64,000 bases of DNA, from assembly GCF_963924675.1 (NCBI RefSeq), contig NC_089230.1, positions 72,159,223-72,223,222 on the forward strand, in the 5' to 3' direction. Position numbers and translations under genes: made by a program. The number at the start of each line of letters is the position of its first letter. Position 1 is the first letter of the stretch. Under the pieces are notes generated by a model. That model saw only the letters and a list, made by a program, of their open reading frames with translations. It did no database searches and was not told the DNA's origin. Shown here in pieces: positions 12,230-23,959 of the stretch. The DNA comes from Phocoena phocoena. Its lineage: Eukaryota > Chordata > Mammalia > Artiodactyla > Phocoenidae.

Positions 12230-13974
12230 GCTGAGTGATATTGCATTGTACGTACGTGCCACAACTTCTTTATCCATTTTTTGCTTTCTGGGATATTTAC
12301 CTGATACTGTAGACGAGCTTCTTGTGAACACAGCCGTCCCAAATATTGGGGTGGCTGTCTGTTTTTGATTTTAATTTCCGTAAGCTATAGGACCATAAGT
12401 GGAAGTGCCATAGGCTGTGTTGCTTTGTTTCTTACGTGTTTCAGGAAACACCATACACTTCTCCAGAGTGGCTACTGGCAATTTACATCCTGCCAATCAG
12501 CATAACAAGGCTCCCTGTTCTCCATATCCTGTCCTACCTTTCAGGATATTACACTTTTTTCAGATGGCCCTTTTGCCCCGGGGGCAGTGAGACTTCATTG
12601 TAGTGCAGATTTCCTTTACAGGCTTGCTTGGTTGGCCAAAAAGGGCGTATGCGTTTTTTCCTGAATATATTCAGGAAAACACGCATACGCCCTTTTTGGC
12701 CAAGTCATCATTGTCGACGTTCTGCCTCTTTTCCTATGCTTTCAGGGCAATTCCAGTCTACCCCCTGCAATCGTTTTACTGAAATTCTGCACCGCTTTCA
12801 AGTCCCCTTTGCAGGCTTACTTCAATATACTTTTGGAAGATAGCTGTCATTTATAACTCTGCAGGTTTGTGAATTACAGTGCCCCTGAGCTCCTTTCTTC
12901 AACTCGCTTTCTTGTGAGCTGGGCACAAAACCGCAGGATTGCTTCAGGCCCTAATCTGTTTCCAGCAGGGCACACTGAGCCTTTGTTTAATTCCTCTTCC
13001 TGGTGGGCAATGAGCGTTACATTTGCCCGTGCAGACACCTACAGCTAGTCTCTCATTGGTTCTCCCTATTCCTGTTCATCTTGCAAAAAAATTGCAAGCT
13101 GTGCCAAACAGGAGGTAAAGGCACTGACTCTCCAAGCGGGGAGAGTGTTAGTAAAGCATCTGGAATGGTGAACCCGAGGACCAGGATACGAAAACTGAGA
13201 TGCATTTTAAATCGTTTCCCAATCACACGGTGGACGATACTCTGGATTTCCCATGCATGTTTTAGCTGGAGGAAGAATGCCTTGAACCTGGAGAGTTGGG
13301 ACCCATGGAATGGGTACCATGCAGTATGACTTCAAAGGGTCTGCATTTGCTCACCGAAACTCACCAATGCTATCAGCCTGAAGTGTCCAGCCTTATGTCT
13401 CAACCAGCTCTGGGTGTAGATGTGGTCAATCCCGGTTGCATCACATGCCCTGAGTGAATTATTTAAGAATTGCTCTCTATTTCACTGTCTTTGTGTTTTG
13501 TTTTCGAAATTTATTTTGATAATGGGATTTATCGGATTTTCACTGCTGCGTTTCGGCCGCTGTACACACGCTTGATTCTCTTACGGAGACATATATATCC
13601 ATGGGTTTGAAGATTCTTCCTAGTCAGGTATATTCCTAGGCGTTGAATATGTGGTGTTGGGTCCATTTCGTTGAGCAAGGAGTAGGTCTTGTCTTTTACA
13701 TATTTGGCTTATGGAAAGTTATCTGTGATAATTTCAGTCTCTGGTTTTATGCAGCACCCCAAAGCACCTTTCCCCATAAGCAAGCACTAGTTGGTTTTCT
13801 AAATTTGAGACCCTGTTCTGTTTTGTAATTCAGTTCATGTGTAGTCAAGTTTACATTCCGTGTATTAGTGATATCTTATGATGTTTCTTTTTCTGTGTGA
13901 CGTAGTTCACGTAGAATCACCGTACCTGCATCCACTCACTATGCCGCTACGGGCCTGATGACACAGATTTCATT
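12230..13974. repeat. Satellite monomer 8 (array 1), chimeric
   Basis: 1,745 bp. The left part through the palindrome (12632-12703) is the subtype B sequence of monomer 5 at offset 5,239. From between about 12,722 and 12,778 onwards it is the sequence of monomer 6 at offset 3,493, including ttttactgaaattctgcacc and ttgcaaaaaaattgc. The switch point falls within about 75 bp to the right of the palindrome. Confidence 0.87.
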
Positions 13975-15722
13975 GTTGAGTGATATTGCATTGTACGTAC
14001 GTGCCACAACTTCTTTATCCATTTTTTGCATTCTGGGATATTTACCTGGTGCTGTAGACGAGCTTCTTGTGAACACAGCCATCCCAAATATTGGGGTGGC
14101 TGTCTGTTTTTGATTTTAATTTCCGTAAGCTATAGGACCATAAGTGGAAGTGCCATAGGCTGTGTTGCTTTGTTTCTTACGTGTTTCAGGAAACACCATA
14201 CACTTCTCCAGGGTGGCTGCTGGCAATTTACATCCTGCCAATCAGCATAACAAGGCTCCCTGTTCTCCATATCCTGTCCTAACTTTCTGGATTTTACACT
14301 TTTTTCAGATGGCCCTTTTGCCCGGGGGGGCAGTGAGACTTCATTGTAGTGCAGATTTCCTTTACAGGCTTGCTTGGTTGGCCAAAAAGGGCGTATGCGT
14401 TTTTTCCTGAATATATTCAGGAAAAAACGCATACGCCCTTTTTGGCCAAGTGCATCATTGTCGACGTTCTGCCTCTTTTCCTATGCTTTCAGGGCAATTC
14501 CAGTCTACCCCCTGCAATCGTTTTCCCGAAATTCTGCCACGCTTTCAAGTCCCCTTCGCAGGCTTACTTCAATATATTTTTGGAGGATAGCTGTCATTTA
14601 TAACTCTGCAGGTTTGTGAATTACAGTGCCCCTGAGCTCCTTTCTTCAACTCGCTTTCTTGTGAGCTGGGCACAAAACCGCATGATTGCTTCAGGCCCTA
14701 ATCTGTTTCCAGCAGGGCATGCTGAGCCTTTGTTTAATTCCTCTTCCTGGTGGGCAATGAGTGTTCCATATGCCCGTGCAGACACCTACAGCTAGTCTTT
14801 CATTGGTTCTCCCTATTCCTGTTCATCTTCCACAGAAATTGCAAGCTGTGACAAACAGGAGGTTAAAGGCACTGACTCTCCAAGCGGGGAGAGTGTTAGT
14901 AAAGCATCTGGAATGGTGAAACCGAGGACCAGGATACGAAAAGTGAGTTGCATTTTAAATCGTTTCCCAATCACACGGTGGACGATACTCTGGATTTCCC
15001 ATGCATGTTTTAGCTGGAGGAAGAATGCCTTGAACCTGGAGAGTTGGGACCCATGGAATGGGTACCATGCAGTATGACTTCAAAGGGTCTGCATTTGCTC
15101 ACCAAAACTCACCAATGCTATCAGCCTGAAGTGTCCAGCCTTATGTCTCAACCAGCTCTGGGTGTAGATGTGGTCAATCCCGATTGCATCACATGCCCTG
15201 AGTGAATTATTTAAGAATTGCTCTCTATTTCACTGTCTTTGTGTTTTGTTTTCGAAAGTTATTTTGATAATGGGATTTATCGGATTTTCACTGCTGCGTT
15301 TCGGCCGCTGTACACACGCTTTATTCTCTTACGGAGACATATATATCCATGGGTTTTAAGATTCTTCCTAGTCAGGTATATTCCTAGGCGTTGAATATGT
15401 GGTGTTGGGTCCATTTCGTTGAGCAAGGAGTAGGTTTTGTCTATTACATATTTGGCTTATGGAAAGTTATCTGTGCTAATTTCAGTCTCTTGTTTTATGC
15501 AACAGCCCAAGTCACCTTTCCCCATAAGCAAGCACTAGTTGATTTTCTAAATTTGAGACCCTGTTCTGTTTTGTAATTCAGTTCATGTGTAGTCAAGTTT
15601 ACATTCCGTGTATTAGTGATATCTTATGATGTTTCTTTTTCTGTGTGACGTAGTTCACGTAGAATCACCGTACCTGCATCCACTCACTATGCCGCTACGG
15701 GCCTGATGACACAGATTTCATT
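13975..15722. repeat. Satellite monomer 9 (array 1), twin of monomer 10
   Basis: 1,748 bp. By eye it differs from monomer 10 at only about three positions (13,976; near 14,930; near 15,655). It carries a perfect 72 bp palindrome at 14378-14449. Private variants shared with monomer 10 include atcttccacagaa near 14,825, aaaccgagg near 14,919 and aacagcccaagtcacc near 15,501. Confidence 0.9.
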
Positions 15723-17470
15723 GCTGAGTGATATTGCATTGTACGTACGTGCCACAACTTCTTTATCCATTTTTTGCATTCTGGGATATTTACCTGGTGC
15801 TGTAGACGAGCTTCTTGTGAACACAGCCATCCCAAATATTGGGGTGGCTGTCTGTTTTTGATTTTAATTTCCGTAAGCTATAGGACCATAAGTGGAAGTG
15901 CCATAGGCTGTGTTGCTTTGTTTCTTACGTGTTTCAGGAAACACCATACACTTCTCCAGGGTGGCTGCTGGCAATTTACATCCTGCCAATCAGCATAACA
16001 AGGCTCCCTGTTCTCCATATCCTGTCCTAACTTTCTGGATTTTACACTTTTTTCAGATGGCCCTTTTGCCCGGGGGGGCAGTGAGACTTCATTGTAGTGC
16101 AGATTTCCTTTACAGGCTTGCTTGGTTGGCCAAAAAGGGCGTATGCGTTTTTTCCTGAATATATTCAGGAAAAAACGCATACGCCCTTTTTGGCCAAGTG
16201 CATCATTGTCGACGTTCTGCCTCTTTTCCTATGCTTTCAGGGCAATTCCAGTCTACCCCCTGCAATCGTTTTCCCGAAATTCTGCCACGCTTTCAAGTCC
16301 CCTTCGCAGGCTTACTTCAATATATTTTTGGAGGATAGCTGTCATTTATAACTCTGCAGGTTTGTGAATTACAGTGCCCCTGAGCTCCTTTCTTCAACTC
16401 GCTTTCTTGTGAGCTGGGCACAAAACCGCATGATTGCTTCAGGCCCTAATCTGTTTCCAGCAGGGCATGCTGAGCCTTTGTTTAATTCCTCTTCCTGGTG
16501 GGCAATGAGTGTTCCATATGCCCGTGCAGACACCTACAGCTAGTCTTTCATTGGTTCTCCCTATTCCTGTTCATCTTCCACAGAAATTGCAAGCTGTGAC
16601 AAACAGGAGGTTAAAGGCACTGACTCTCCAAGCGGGGAGAGTGTTAGTAAAGCATCTGGAATGGTGAAACCGAGGACTAGGATACGAAAAGTGAGTTGCA
16701 TTTTAAATCGTTTCCCAATCACACGGTGGACGATACTCTGGATTTCCCATGCATGTTTTAGCTGGAGGAAGAATGCCTTGAACCTGGAGAGTTGGGACCC
16801 ATGGAATGGGTACCATGCAGTATGACTTCAAAGGGTCTGCATTTGCTCACCAAAACTCACCAATGCTATCAGCCTGAAGTGTCCAGCCTTATGTCTCAAC
16901 CAGCTCTGGGTGTAGATGTGGTCAATCCCGATTGCATCACATGCCCTGAGTGAATTATTTAAGAATTGCTCTCTATTTCACTGTCTTTGTGTTTTGTTTT
17001 CGAAAGTTATTTTGATAATGGGATTTATCGGATTTTCACTGCTGCGTTTCGGCCGCTGTACACACGCTTTATTCTCTTACGGAGACATATATATCCATGG
17101 GTTTTAAGATTCTTCCTAGTCAGGTATATTCCTAGGCGTTGAATATGTGGTGTTGGGTCCATTTCGTTGAGCAAGGAGTAGGTTTTGTCTATTACATATT
17201 TGGCTTATGGAAAGTTATCTGTGCTAATTTCAGTCTCTTGTTTTATGCAACAGCCCAAGTCACCTTTCCCCATAAGCAAGCACTAGTTGATTTTCTAAAT
17301 TTGAGACCCTGTTCTGTTTTGTAATTCAGTTCATGTGTAGTCAAGTTTACATTCCGTGTATTAGTGATATCTTATGATGTTTCTTTTTCTGTGTGACGTA
17401 GTTCAAGTAGAATCACCGTACCTGCATCCACTCACTATGCCGCTACGGGCCTGATGACACAGATTTCATT
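15723..17470. repeat. Satellite monomer 10 (array 1), twin of monomer 9
   Basis: 1,748 bp, a near-identical tandem duplicate of monomer 9. It carries a perfect palindrome at 16126-16197. The near identity over a whole period indicates a very recent one-monomer duplication. Confidence 0.9.
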
Positions 17471-19215
17471 GCTGAGTGATACTGCATTGCACGTACGTGC
17501 CACAACTTCTTTATCCATTTTTTCCTTTCTGGGATATTTACCTGGTACTGTAGACGAGCTTCTTGGGAACACAGCTGTCCCAAAATTTGGGGTGGCTCTC
17601 TGTTTTGATTTTAATTTCCCTAAGGAATAGGACCATAAGTGCAATTGCCATAGGCTGTGTTGCTTTATTTCTTACGTGTTTCAGGAAACACCATACACTT
17701 CTCCAGGGTGGCTGTTCACAATTTACATCCTGCCAATCAGCATAACAAGGCTCCCTGTTCTCCATATCCTGTCCTACCTTTCTGGATTTTACACTTTTTT
17801 CAGATGGCCCTTTTGCCGGGGGGCAGTGAGATTTCATTGTAGTGCAGATTTCCTTTACAGGCTTGCTCCCTTGGCCAAAAAGAGCGTATGCGTTTTTTCC
17901 TGAATATATTCAGGAAAAAACGCTTACGCCCTTTTTGGCCAAGTGCATCATTGTCGACGTTGTGCCTCTTTTCCTATGCTTTCAGGGCAATTCCAGTCTA
18001 CCCCCTGCCATCGTTTTCCTGAAATTCTGCCCCGCTTTCAAGTCCCCTTCGCAGGCTTACTTCAATATACTTTTGGAGGATAGCTGTCATTTATAACTCT
18101 GCAGGTTTGTGAATTACAGTGCTCCTGAGCTCCTTTCGTCAACTCGCTTTCTTGTGAGCTGGGCACAAAACTGCAGGATTTCTTAAGGCCCTAATCTGTT
18201 TCCAGCAGGGCACACTGAGCCTTTGTTTAATTGTTCTTCCTGGTGGGCAATGAGCGTTACATTTGCCCGTGCAGACACCTAAAGCTAGTCTCTCATTGGT
18301 TCTCCCTATTCCTGTTCATCTTGCACAGAAATTGCAAGCTGTGCCAAAGAGGAGGTTAAAGGCACTGACTCTCCAAGCGGGGAGAGTGTTAGTAAAGCAT
18401 CTGGAATGGTGAACCCGAGGACCAGGATACGAAAACTGAGATGCATTTTAAATCGTTTCCCAATCACACGGTGGACGATACTCTGGGTTTCCCATGCATG
18501 TTTTAGCTGGAGGAAGAATCCCTTGAACCTGAAGAGTTGGGACCCATGGAATAGGTCCCATGCAGTATGACTTCAAAGGGTCTGCATTTGCTCACCGAAA
18601 CTCACCAATGCTATCAGCCTGAAGTGTCCAGCCTTATGTCTCAACCAGCTCTGGGTGTAGATTTGGTCAATCCCGGTTGCATCAAATGCCCTGAGTGAAT
18701 TATTTAAGAATTGCTCTCTATTTCACTGTCTTTGTGTTTTGTTTACGAAATTTATTTTGATAATGGGATTTATCGGATTTTCACTGCTGCGTTTCGGCCG
18801 CTGTACACACGCTTGATTCTCTTACGGAGACATATATATCCATGGGTTTTAAGATTCTTCGTAGTCAGGTATATTCCTAGGCGTTGAATATGTGGTGTTG
18901 GGTCCATTTCGTTGAGCAAGGAGTAGGTCTTGTCTATTACATATTTGGCTTATGGAAAGTTATCTGTGCTAATTTCAGTCTCTGGTTTTATGCAGCACCC
19001 CAACGCACCTTTCCCCATAAGCAAGCACTACTTGGTTTACTAAATTTGAGACCCTGTTCTGTTTTGTAATTCAGTTCATGTGTAGTCAAGTTTACATTCC
19101 GTGTATTAGTGATATCTTATGATGTTTCTTTTTCTGTGTGACGTAGTTCACGTAGAATCACCGTACCTGCATCCACTCACTATGCCGCTACGGGCCTGAT
19201 GACACAGATTTCATT
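17471..19215. repeat. Satellite monomer 11 (array 1), edge type
   Basis: 1,745 bp. It carries many scattered substitutions. The left end resembles monomer 6 (ttcttgggaacacagctgtcc near 17,560). The palindrome region at 17871-17942 is degraded, with cttgctccc replacing cttgcttgg before it and cgcttacgccc in the right arm. Confidence 0.86.
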
Positions 19216-20958
19216 GCTGAGTGATATTGCATTGCACGTACGTGCCACAAATTATTTATCCATTTTTTGCTTTCTGGGATATTTACCTTGTACTGTAGAC
19301 GATCTTCTTGGGAACACAGCCGTCCCAAACTTTGGGGTGGCTTTCTGTTTTTGATTTTAATTTCCGTAATCTTTGGGACCATAAATGGAAGTGCCATAGG
19401 CTGTGTTGCTTTGTTTCTTATGGGTTTCAGGAAACACCATACAGTTCTCCAGGGTGGCTGTTGGCAATTTACATCCTGCCAATCAGCATAACAAGGCTCC
19501 CTGTTCTCCATATCCTGTCCTACCTTTCTGGATTTTACACATTTTTCAGATGGCCCTTTTGCCCAGGGGGCAGTTAGACTTCATTTTAGTGCAGATTTCC
19601 TTTACAGGCTTGCTTGGTTTGCGAAAAAGGGCATATGCGTTTTTTACTGAATATATTCAGGAAAAAATGCATACGCACTTTTTGGCCAAGTACACCATTG
19701 TCGACGTTCTGCCTCTTTTCCTATGCTTTCTGGGCAATTCCAGTCTACCCCCTGCAATCGTTTTCCTGAAATTCTGTCCCGCTTTCAAGTCCCCTTCGCA
19801 GGCTTACTTCAATATATTTTTGGAGCATAGCTGTCATTTATAACTCTGCAGGTTTGTGAATTACAGTGCCCCTGAGCTCCTTTCTTCATCTCGCTTTCTT
19901 GTGAGCTGGGCACAAAACCGCAGGATTGCTTCAGGCCCTAATCTGTTTCCGGCAGGGCACGCTGAACCTTTGGTTAATTCCTCTTCCTGGTGGGAAATGA
20001 GCCTTACATTTGCCCGTGCAGACACCTATAGCTAGTCTCTCATTGGTTCTCCCTATTCCTGTTCATCTTGCGCAGAAATTGCAAGCTGTGCCAAACAGGA
20101 GGTTAAAGGCACTGACTCTCCAAGCGGGGAGAATGTTAGTAAACCGTCTGGAATGGTGAACCCGAGGACCAGGATACGAAAATTGAGATGCATTTTAAAT
20201 CGTTTCCTAATCACACGGTGGACCATACTCGCCATTTCCCACGCATGTTTTTTGCTGAAGAAAGAATCCCTTGAACCTGGAGAGTTGGGACCCTTGGAAT
20301 GGGTACCATGCAGTATGACTTCAAAGGATCTGCATTTGTTCACCGAAACTCACCAATTCTATCAGCCTGAAGTGTCCAGCCTTATGTCTCAACCATCTCT
20401 GGGTGTAGATGTGGTAAATCCAGGTTGCATCACATGCCCTGAGTGAATTATTTAAGAATTGCTTCCTATTTCACTGTCATTGTGTTTTGTTTTTGAAATT
20501 TATTTTAATAATTGGATTTATCGGATTTTCACTGCTTCGTTTATGCCGCTGTACACGCGCTTGATTCTGTTACGGAGACATATAAGTCCATGGGTTTTAA
20601 GATTCTTACTAATCCGGTATATTCTTAGGCATTGAATATGGCGTGTGGAGTCCATTTCGTTGAGCAAGGAGTAGGTCTTGACTATTACATATTTGGCTTA
20701 TGGAATGGTATCTGTGCTAATTTCAATCTCTGGTTTTATGCAGCACCCCAACTCACCTTTCCCCTTAAGGAAGCATAAGTTGGTTTTCTTAATTTGAAAC
20801 CCTCTTCTCTTTTGTAATTCAGTTTATGTGTAGCCATGTTAACATTCCATGTATTATTGATATCTTATGTCTTTTTCTTTTTGAATTATGTGACTTCGAA
20901 TGATCACACGTAACTCCTCTTGAGTTGTTATAACTGGCCGTATTTCATTGATTTCCAG
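19216..20958. repeat. Satellite monomer 12 (array 1), diverged edge copy
   Basis: 1,743 bp to the next phase point. This is clearly more diverged than monomers 1-10. Its palindrome at 19618-19689 is broken (ttggtttgcgaaaaagg on the left, gcatacgcactttttgg on the right). From 20,397 rightwards it belongs to the block that is duplicated at 54,354. Confidence 0.85.
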
Positions 20959-22020
20959 GCTGAGTAATATTCCACTCTACATAAGCACCACATCTCTGTC
21001 CGTTTTTTCTCTGCAGATACTTTAAGTTATATCCTAGTCGAGGATCTTTTAAACAGAGAGGTGGTAAACATTGGGGTGCCTGTGTCCTCTCGATTTTTGT
21101 TTTTCCCAAGATATACGTCCATGAGTGCAAGTGCCCTGTGCTCGGTAGCTCATTTTTTAGATGCTTTAGTAAACACAATAGACTTATCCAGAGTGACCGT
21201 TGGCAATATACATTTCCACTATAAGACTCACAGGGCTCCCTTTTCTCCTTGCCCTGTCCTGCATTTCTGGTGTTTACACTTTATGAGGACGGCTCTTCTG
21301 ACTGATGCAAAGTGATATGTTTTGTAGTATTGATTTCCAGTGCCCACCTGTTTGGTTGGCTAAAAAAGTGTATGCCCTTTTCTTGAATATATACAGAAAA
21401 AGACGCATACACCCTTTTTGGCCAACTGCAATGTTGGCAATGTTCAGCCCCTTTTCTTGTGCTTAATGGCGAGTCCTTTCTACCTCTTCCAATCCCTTTC
21501 CTGCCATTCTCCGTTGCTTACAAGTCCTTTTCTCTGACTTTCCTCAAGACATTTTTCAGTGATAGATATTTTCAATTCTGCAGTTTCGTGAATTTTAGTG
21601 CCCCTGAGTTCCATTTTCCAACTTGTGTTTATGGGAACTGGCCACAAAGCATCAGGATTCCTCAAGCCCTATTCTGTTTCCATGGGCAACCCTAGCCTTT
21701 GGTCAATTCGTCTTCCTGATTGGAAATTAGAGTGGCATGTGCCTGTCCGAACACCTAGGACTTGTCTCTCATTGTTCCTCCTCCTTCTGCTTCATCCTCT
21801 GGACAAATTCCAAACTGTATGCAACAGGATGATGACAGTGCTGACATCTCCAAGTGGGGAGACTGTTAGTAAAGACGCTGGAGTGGTGAACCCTAGCACC
21901 AAGAGATGAGGAGATGAGATGCCTTTTCCAAACTTTTACCGATCAGATGGTATACCATCCTCTGGGTGTGACAGGCATGTTTTAGGTGTAGGAAGGGTCC
22001 CATTCATGTGAGGAGAACAC
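20959..22020. repeat. Strongly diverged partial satellite monomer at array edge
   Basis: The phase 1 motif appears as gctgagtaatattcc, closer to the ancestral L1 form than the array consensus. The palindrome is recognisable but degraded around 21,360-21,425 (gtgtatgcccttttcttgaat, then gacgcatacaccctttttgg). Similarity to the satellite continues through the cccctgag and gtggggagactgttag stretches and fades near 22,020. The reverse strand at 20,945-21,178 still reads as a weak L1 ORF2 C-terminal relic. This is an old, unhomogenised monomer. Confidence 0.8.
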
Positions 22021-22204
22021 CAGGGGATTTTAAATATCAGTGTCTCTCCGCAACCCAAACTGGGGAATTTTTTAAGCTACGGCTACACATATGTTCATTA
22101 AGGGCCTTGGGAAGTAGGCAGAGTCCAAACTTTAGATGATTGAAGTCTTCAGGGTCAGAAGCACTCACCACTGTCTTCCCTTAGATTCCATTTTTACTGT
22201 CATT

Positions 22205-22395
22205 GATGGATGATGTCAATAAAAATATCTATTCTTTTTCAGATCATTTCCCCTTATAGGTTATTGCAAAATATTGAGTGTAGTTCCCTGTGCTATACAG
22301 TAGTTCCTTGCTGATGATTTCATACATAGCAGTGTGTATGTGTTAATCCCAAACTGTTAATTTATCCCTCCTCCTACCATTTCCCTTTGGTAATA
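22205..22395 (-). mobile_element. L1 3'-UTR fragment, antisense
   Basis: The stretch contains ttccctgtgctatacagtag, then cagtgtgtatgtgttaatcc and atttatccctcctcc. This is the reverse complement of the 3' UTR of older mammalian L1 subfamilies. It is the same L1 segment that, more decayed, forms the gagtaggtcttgtctatta region of the satellite monomer, so it serves as an internal reference. No coding sequence remains. Confidence 0.75.
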
Positions 22396-23489
22396 ATAAA
22401 TTATAAGATTTTATGCTTCTCAGAAATGGGGGAGCTGAAAGAGAGGTATCATTTTCAATGCAAAAGCATTTAAAACAAGATTGAAGCTTTAACCAAGATT
22501 ATTAGATGTACATCCTTGGAAAGAAATCACTTTGTTTCTCTAATATTGACCTGACAAAGAAGACAAACCTTTTCACTGAACTTGCTTATAAGAAAGTGAT
22601 GGAAATATCAAATGGAAGTGTTAGAAACATCTTATTTTACCCGAGCCTTATACACTGTTCTATGTTAATTACAGTTTGGCTCACACATCTGTTCATTGAA
22701 GTTACAATGTTCTCAATTTCTGTTACTGATCCTCCAGAGTGGACGCCAACAAGTGTCCCCCTGCCCAGTGTCATTGGAGCCAATAGATCGAGACTGAGTT
22801 TGGTTCAAAAGCAAAGGAAACTTTATATTTTGATCAGAGAATGGAGAGGTGCTACCCTGTGGGCTGTGGGCTGGGCTGCTGTGTAGAGATCCTGTCAGAG
22901 TCACTGGGAGGGAGGGGGCTGAGCTCTCGAGGACCTGGTTGGCTGCAGCTCAGGCTCTATGTCACGGAGTCTGAACTGGGCCCCAGGAGCTGAAGTGTCA
23001 TCGAGCCATTCTGCTCTAGGAAATCTGGTCTGAAGTGCCGGGTGTGGAACCTCTGTATGCGGGACACTAGGAGCACCTGAAATTAGACAAAGCACAAAGG
23101 ATAAAAATGGTTAGACTTTATTTTATTGCCCAGATTCTATTCTTATCTCCCAGGCATTTTTAAGGGGCTTTGCCTGGGACAAACTTCTCTTCTGCCTTTT
23201 GTCCCTTTCCTCATTCTTGGAGTGCTGCGGGTGCAGACCCTTCTTCTGTAACTGCTGAGTGCTGAGTTAGGAGGCTTCATACCCGTGGGCGAGGGTCAGA
23301 ACTTCTCCCCAGCAGCCTCCAGGTGACGTTGATTGTCCCCAGGCCTCCTGCCTCCCTGCTCGTCCACCTGAGCACCAGTATTGGAAGTGTTATAGATTCT
23401 AATGACCTTTAAGGGTCCAGAAAGGAGATGTGCAGTGGCGCTGTGAGGTCCAGTTTCACTCCGCCCCACATTTGTTCGGCCACCTTAGG
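22396..23489. other. Unassigned spacer sequence
   Basis: I do not recognise a gene here. The plus strand has a 126-codon open frame at 22,506-22,886, duplicated unchanged in the partner block. It has no recognisable domain and begins in AT-rich sequence, so I treat it as chance. Around 22,720-23,150 there is GC-richer sequence followed by a T-rich stretch (actttattttattgccc near 23,113). It could be part of a retroviral LTR linked to the antisense pol relic to the right, but I see no LTR ends. Confidence 0.4.
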
Positions 23490-23551
23490 CTGACCGTTTC
23501 TGCCAGCCTAGATGCTCTGACTGACCGTTTCTGCCAGCCTAGATGCTCTGA
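23490..23551. repeat. 31 bp direct tandem duplication
   Basis: Two exact adjacent copies of a 31 bp unit start at 23,490 and 23,521 (unit begins ctgaccgtttctgccagcct). The same pair is present in the partner block at 57,447-57,508, so it arose before the large duplication. Confidence 0.97.
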
Positions 23552-23959
23552 CCAACAGTCTGCGCTTTCTTCCATTAGGCCCCTGAATTAACGTAAAAAC
23601 AGCACCAGGTGTCAGGATCCTGCCCGCTCAGCTCCCAGACAGTCCAGGGTCAGTGGTGATGAAGGATCATGATGGTCACTGAGTCAAGAGCCTTTGGAAG
23701 TAAACAGGAGTCCAGCCAGTCTTATTGGCCACCATCATCAGGGTGTCTGTAGGCTTTTCTATGGTGACAGCATGATATACGGTTCCCCCGCCAAGATTAT
23801 TAGCTCCCCTCTGGGTACAGTAAGTACTGCAAGCAGTAGTCTACTCTTTTGGGACACACTCTTGTTGTTTTATGAGAGAAACTCCAGGTCAAGTGATGGT
23901 CACACGGGTCGTCATGGTGCCCCGTTGCCCCCGGTTATCTCTCTGGAGGTTGGAGTTGG

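Larger units (their letters stand above)
1..20958. repeat. Satellite array 1: twelve ~1,748 bp tandem monomers (common cetacean satellite type)
   Basis: Twelve head-to-tail monomers begin at 1, 1749, 3497, 5245, 6991, 8737, 10482, 12230, 13975, 15723, 17471 and 19216, taking the motif gctgagtgatatt as phase 1. Spacings are 1,745-1,748 bp. The first copy starts at base 1 only because that is my phase choice, so the array certainly continues leftwards. Monomers are AT-rich and contain no long open frame; the recurring 60-100 codon frames are shared by all copies and are shifted or broken by point changes. The period and the L1-derived content agree with the common cetacean satellite, which is my recollection of the literature and not a search result. 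Homogeneity is highest in the middle and falls at the right edge. Confidence 0.9.

Noticed and set aside
55..20900. tRNA or other small RNA genes
   Set aside because: I saw no cloverleaf with A and B boxes. The only strong foldback is the 72 bp palindrome, which lacks tRNA features.
1..20958. Regular higher-order repeat of the 1.75 kb monomers
   Set aside because: Subtype B tracts lie two or three monomers apart without a constant period, and near-identical blocks occur at offsets of 1,748, 3,493 and 5,239 bp in different places.
22506..22886. 126-codon open frame as a gene
   Set aside because: No recognisable domain or promoter. Its presence in both copies follows from the duplication, so it is not independent evidence of selection.
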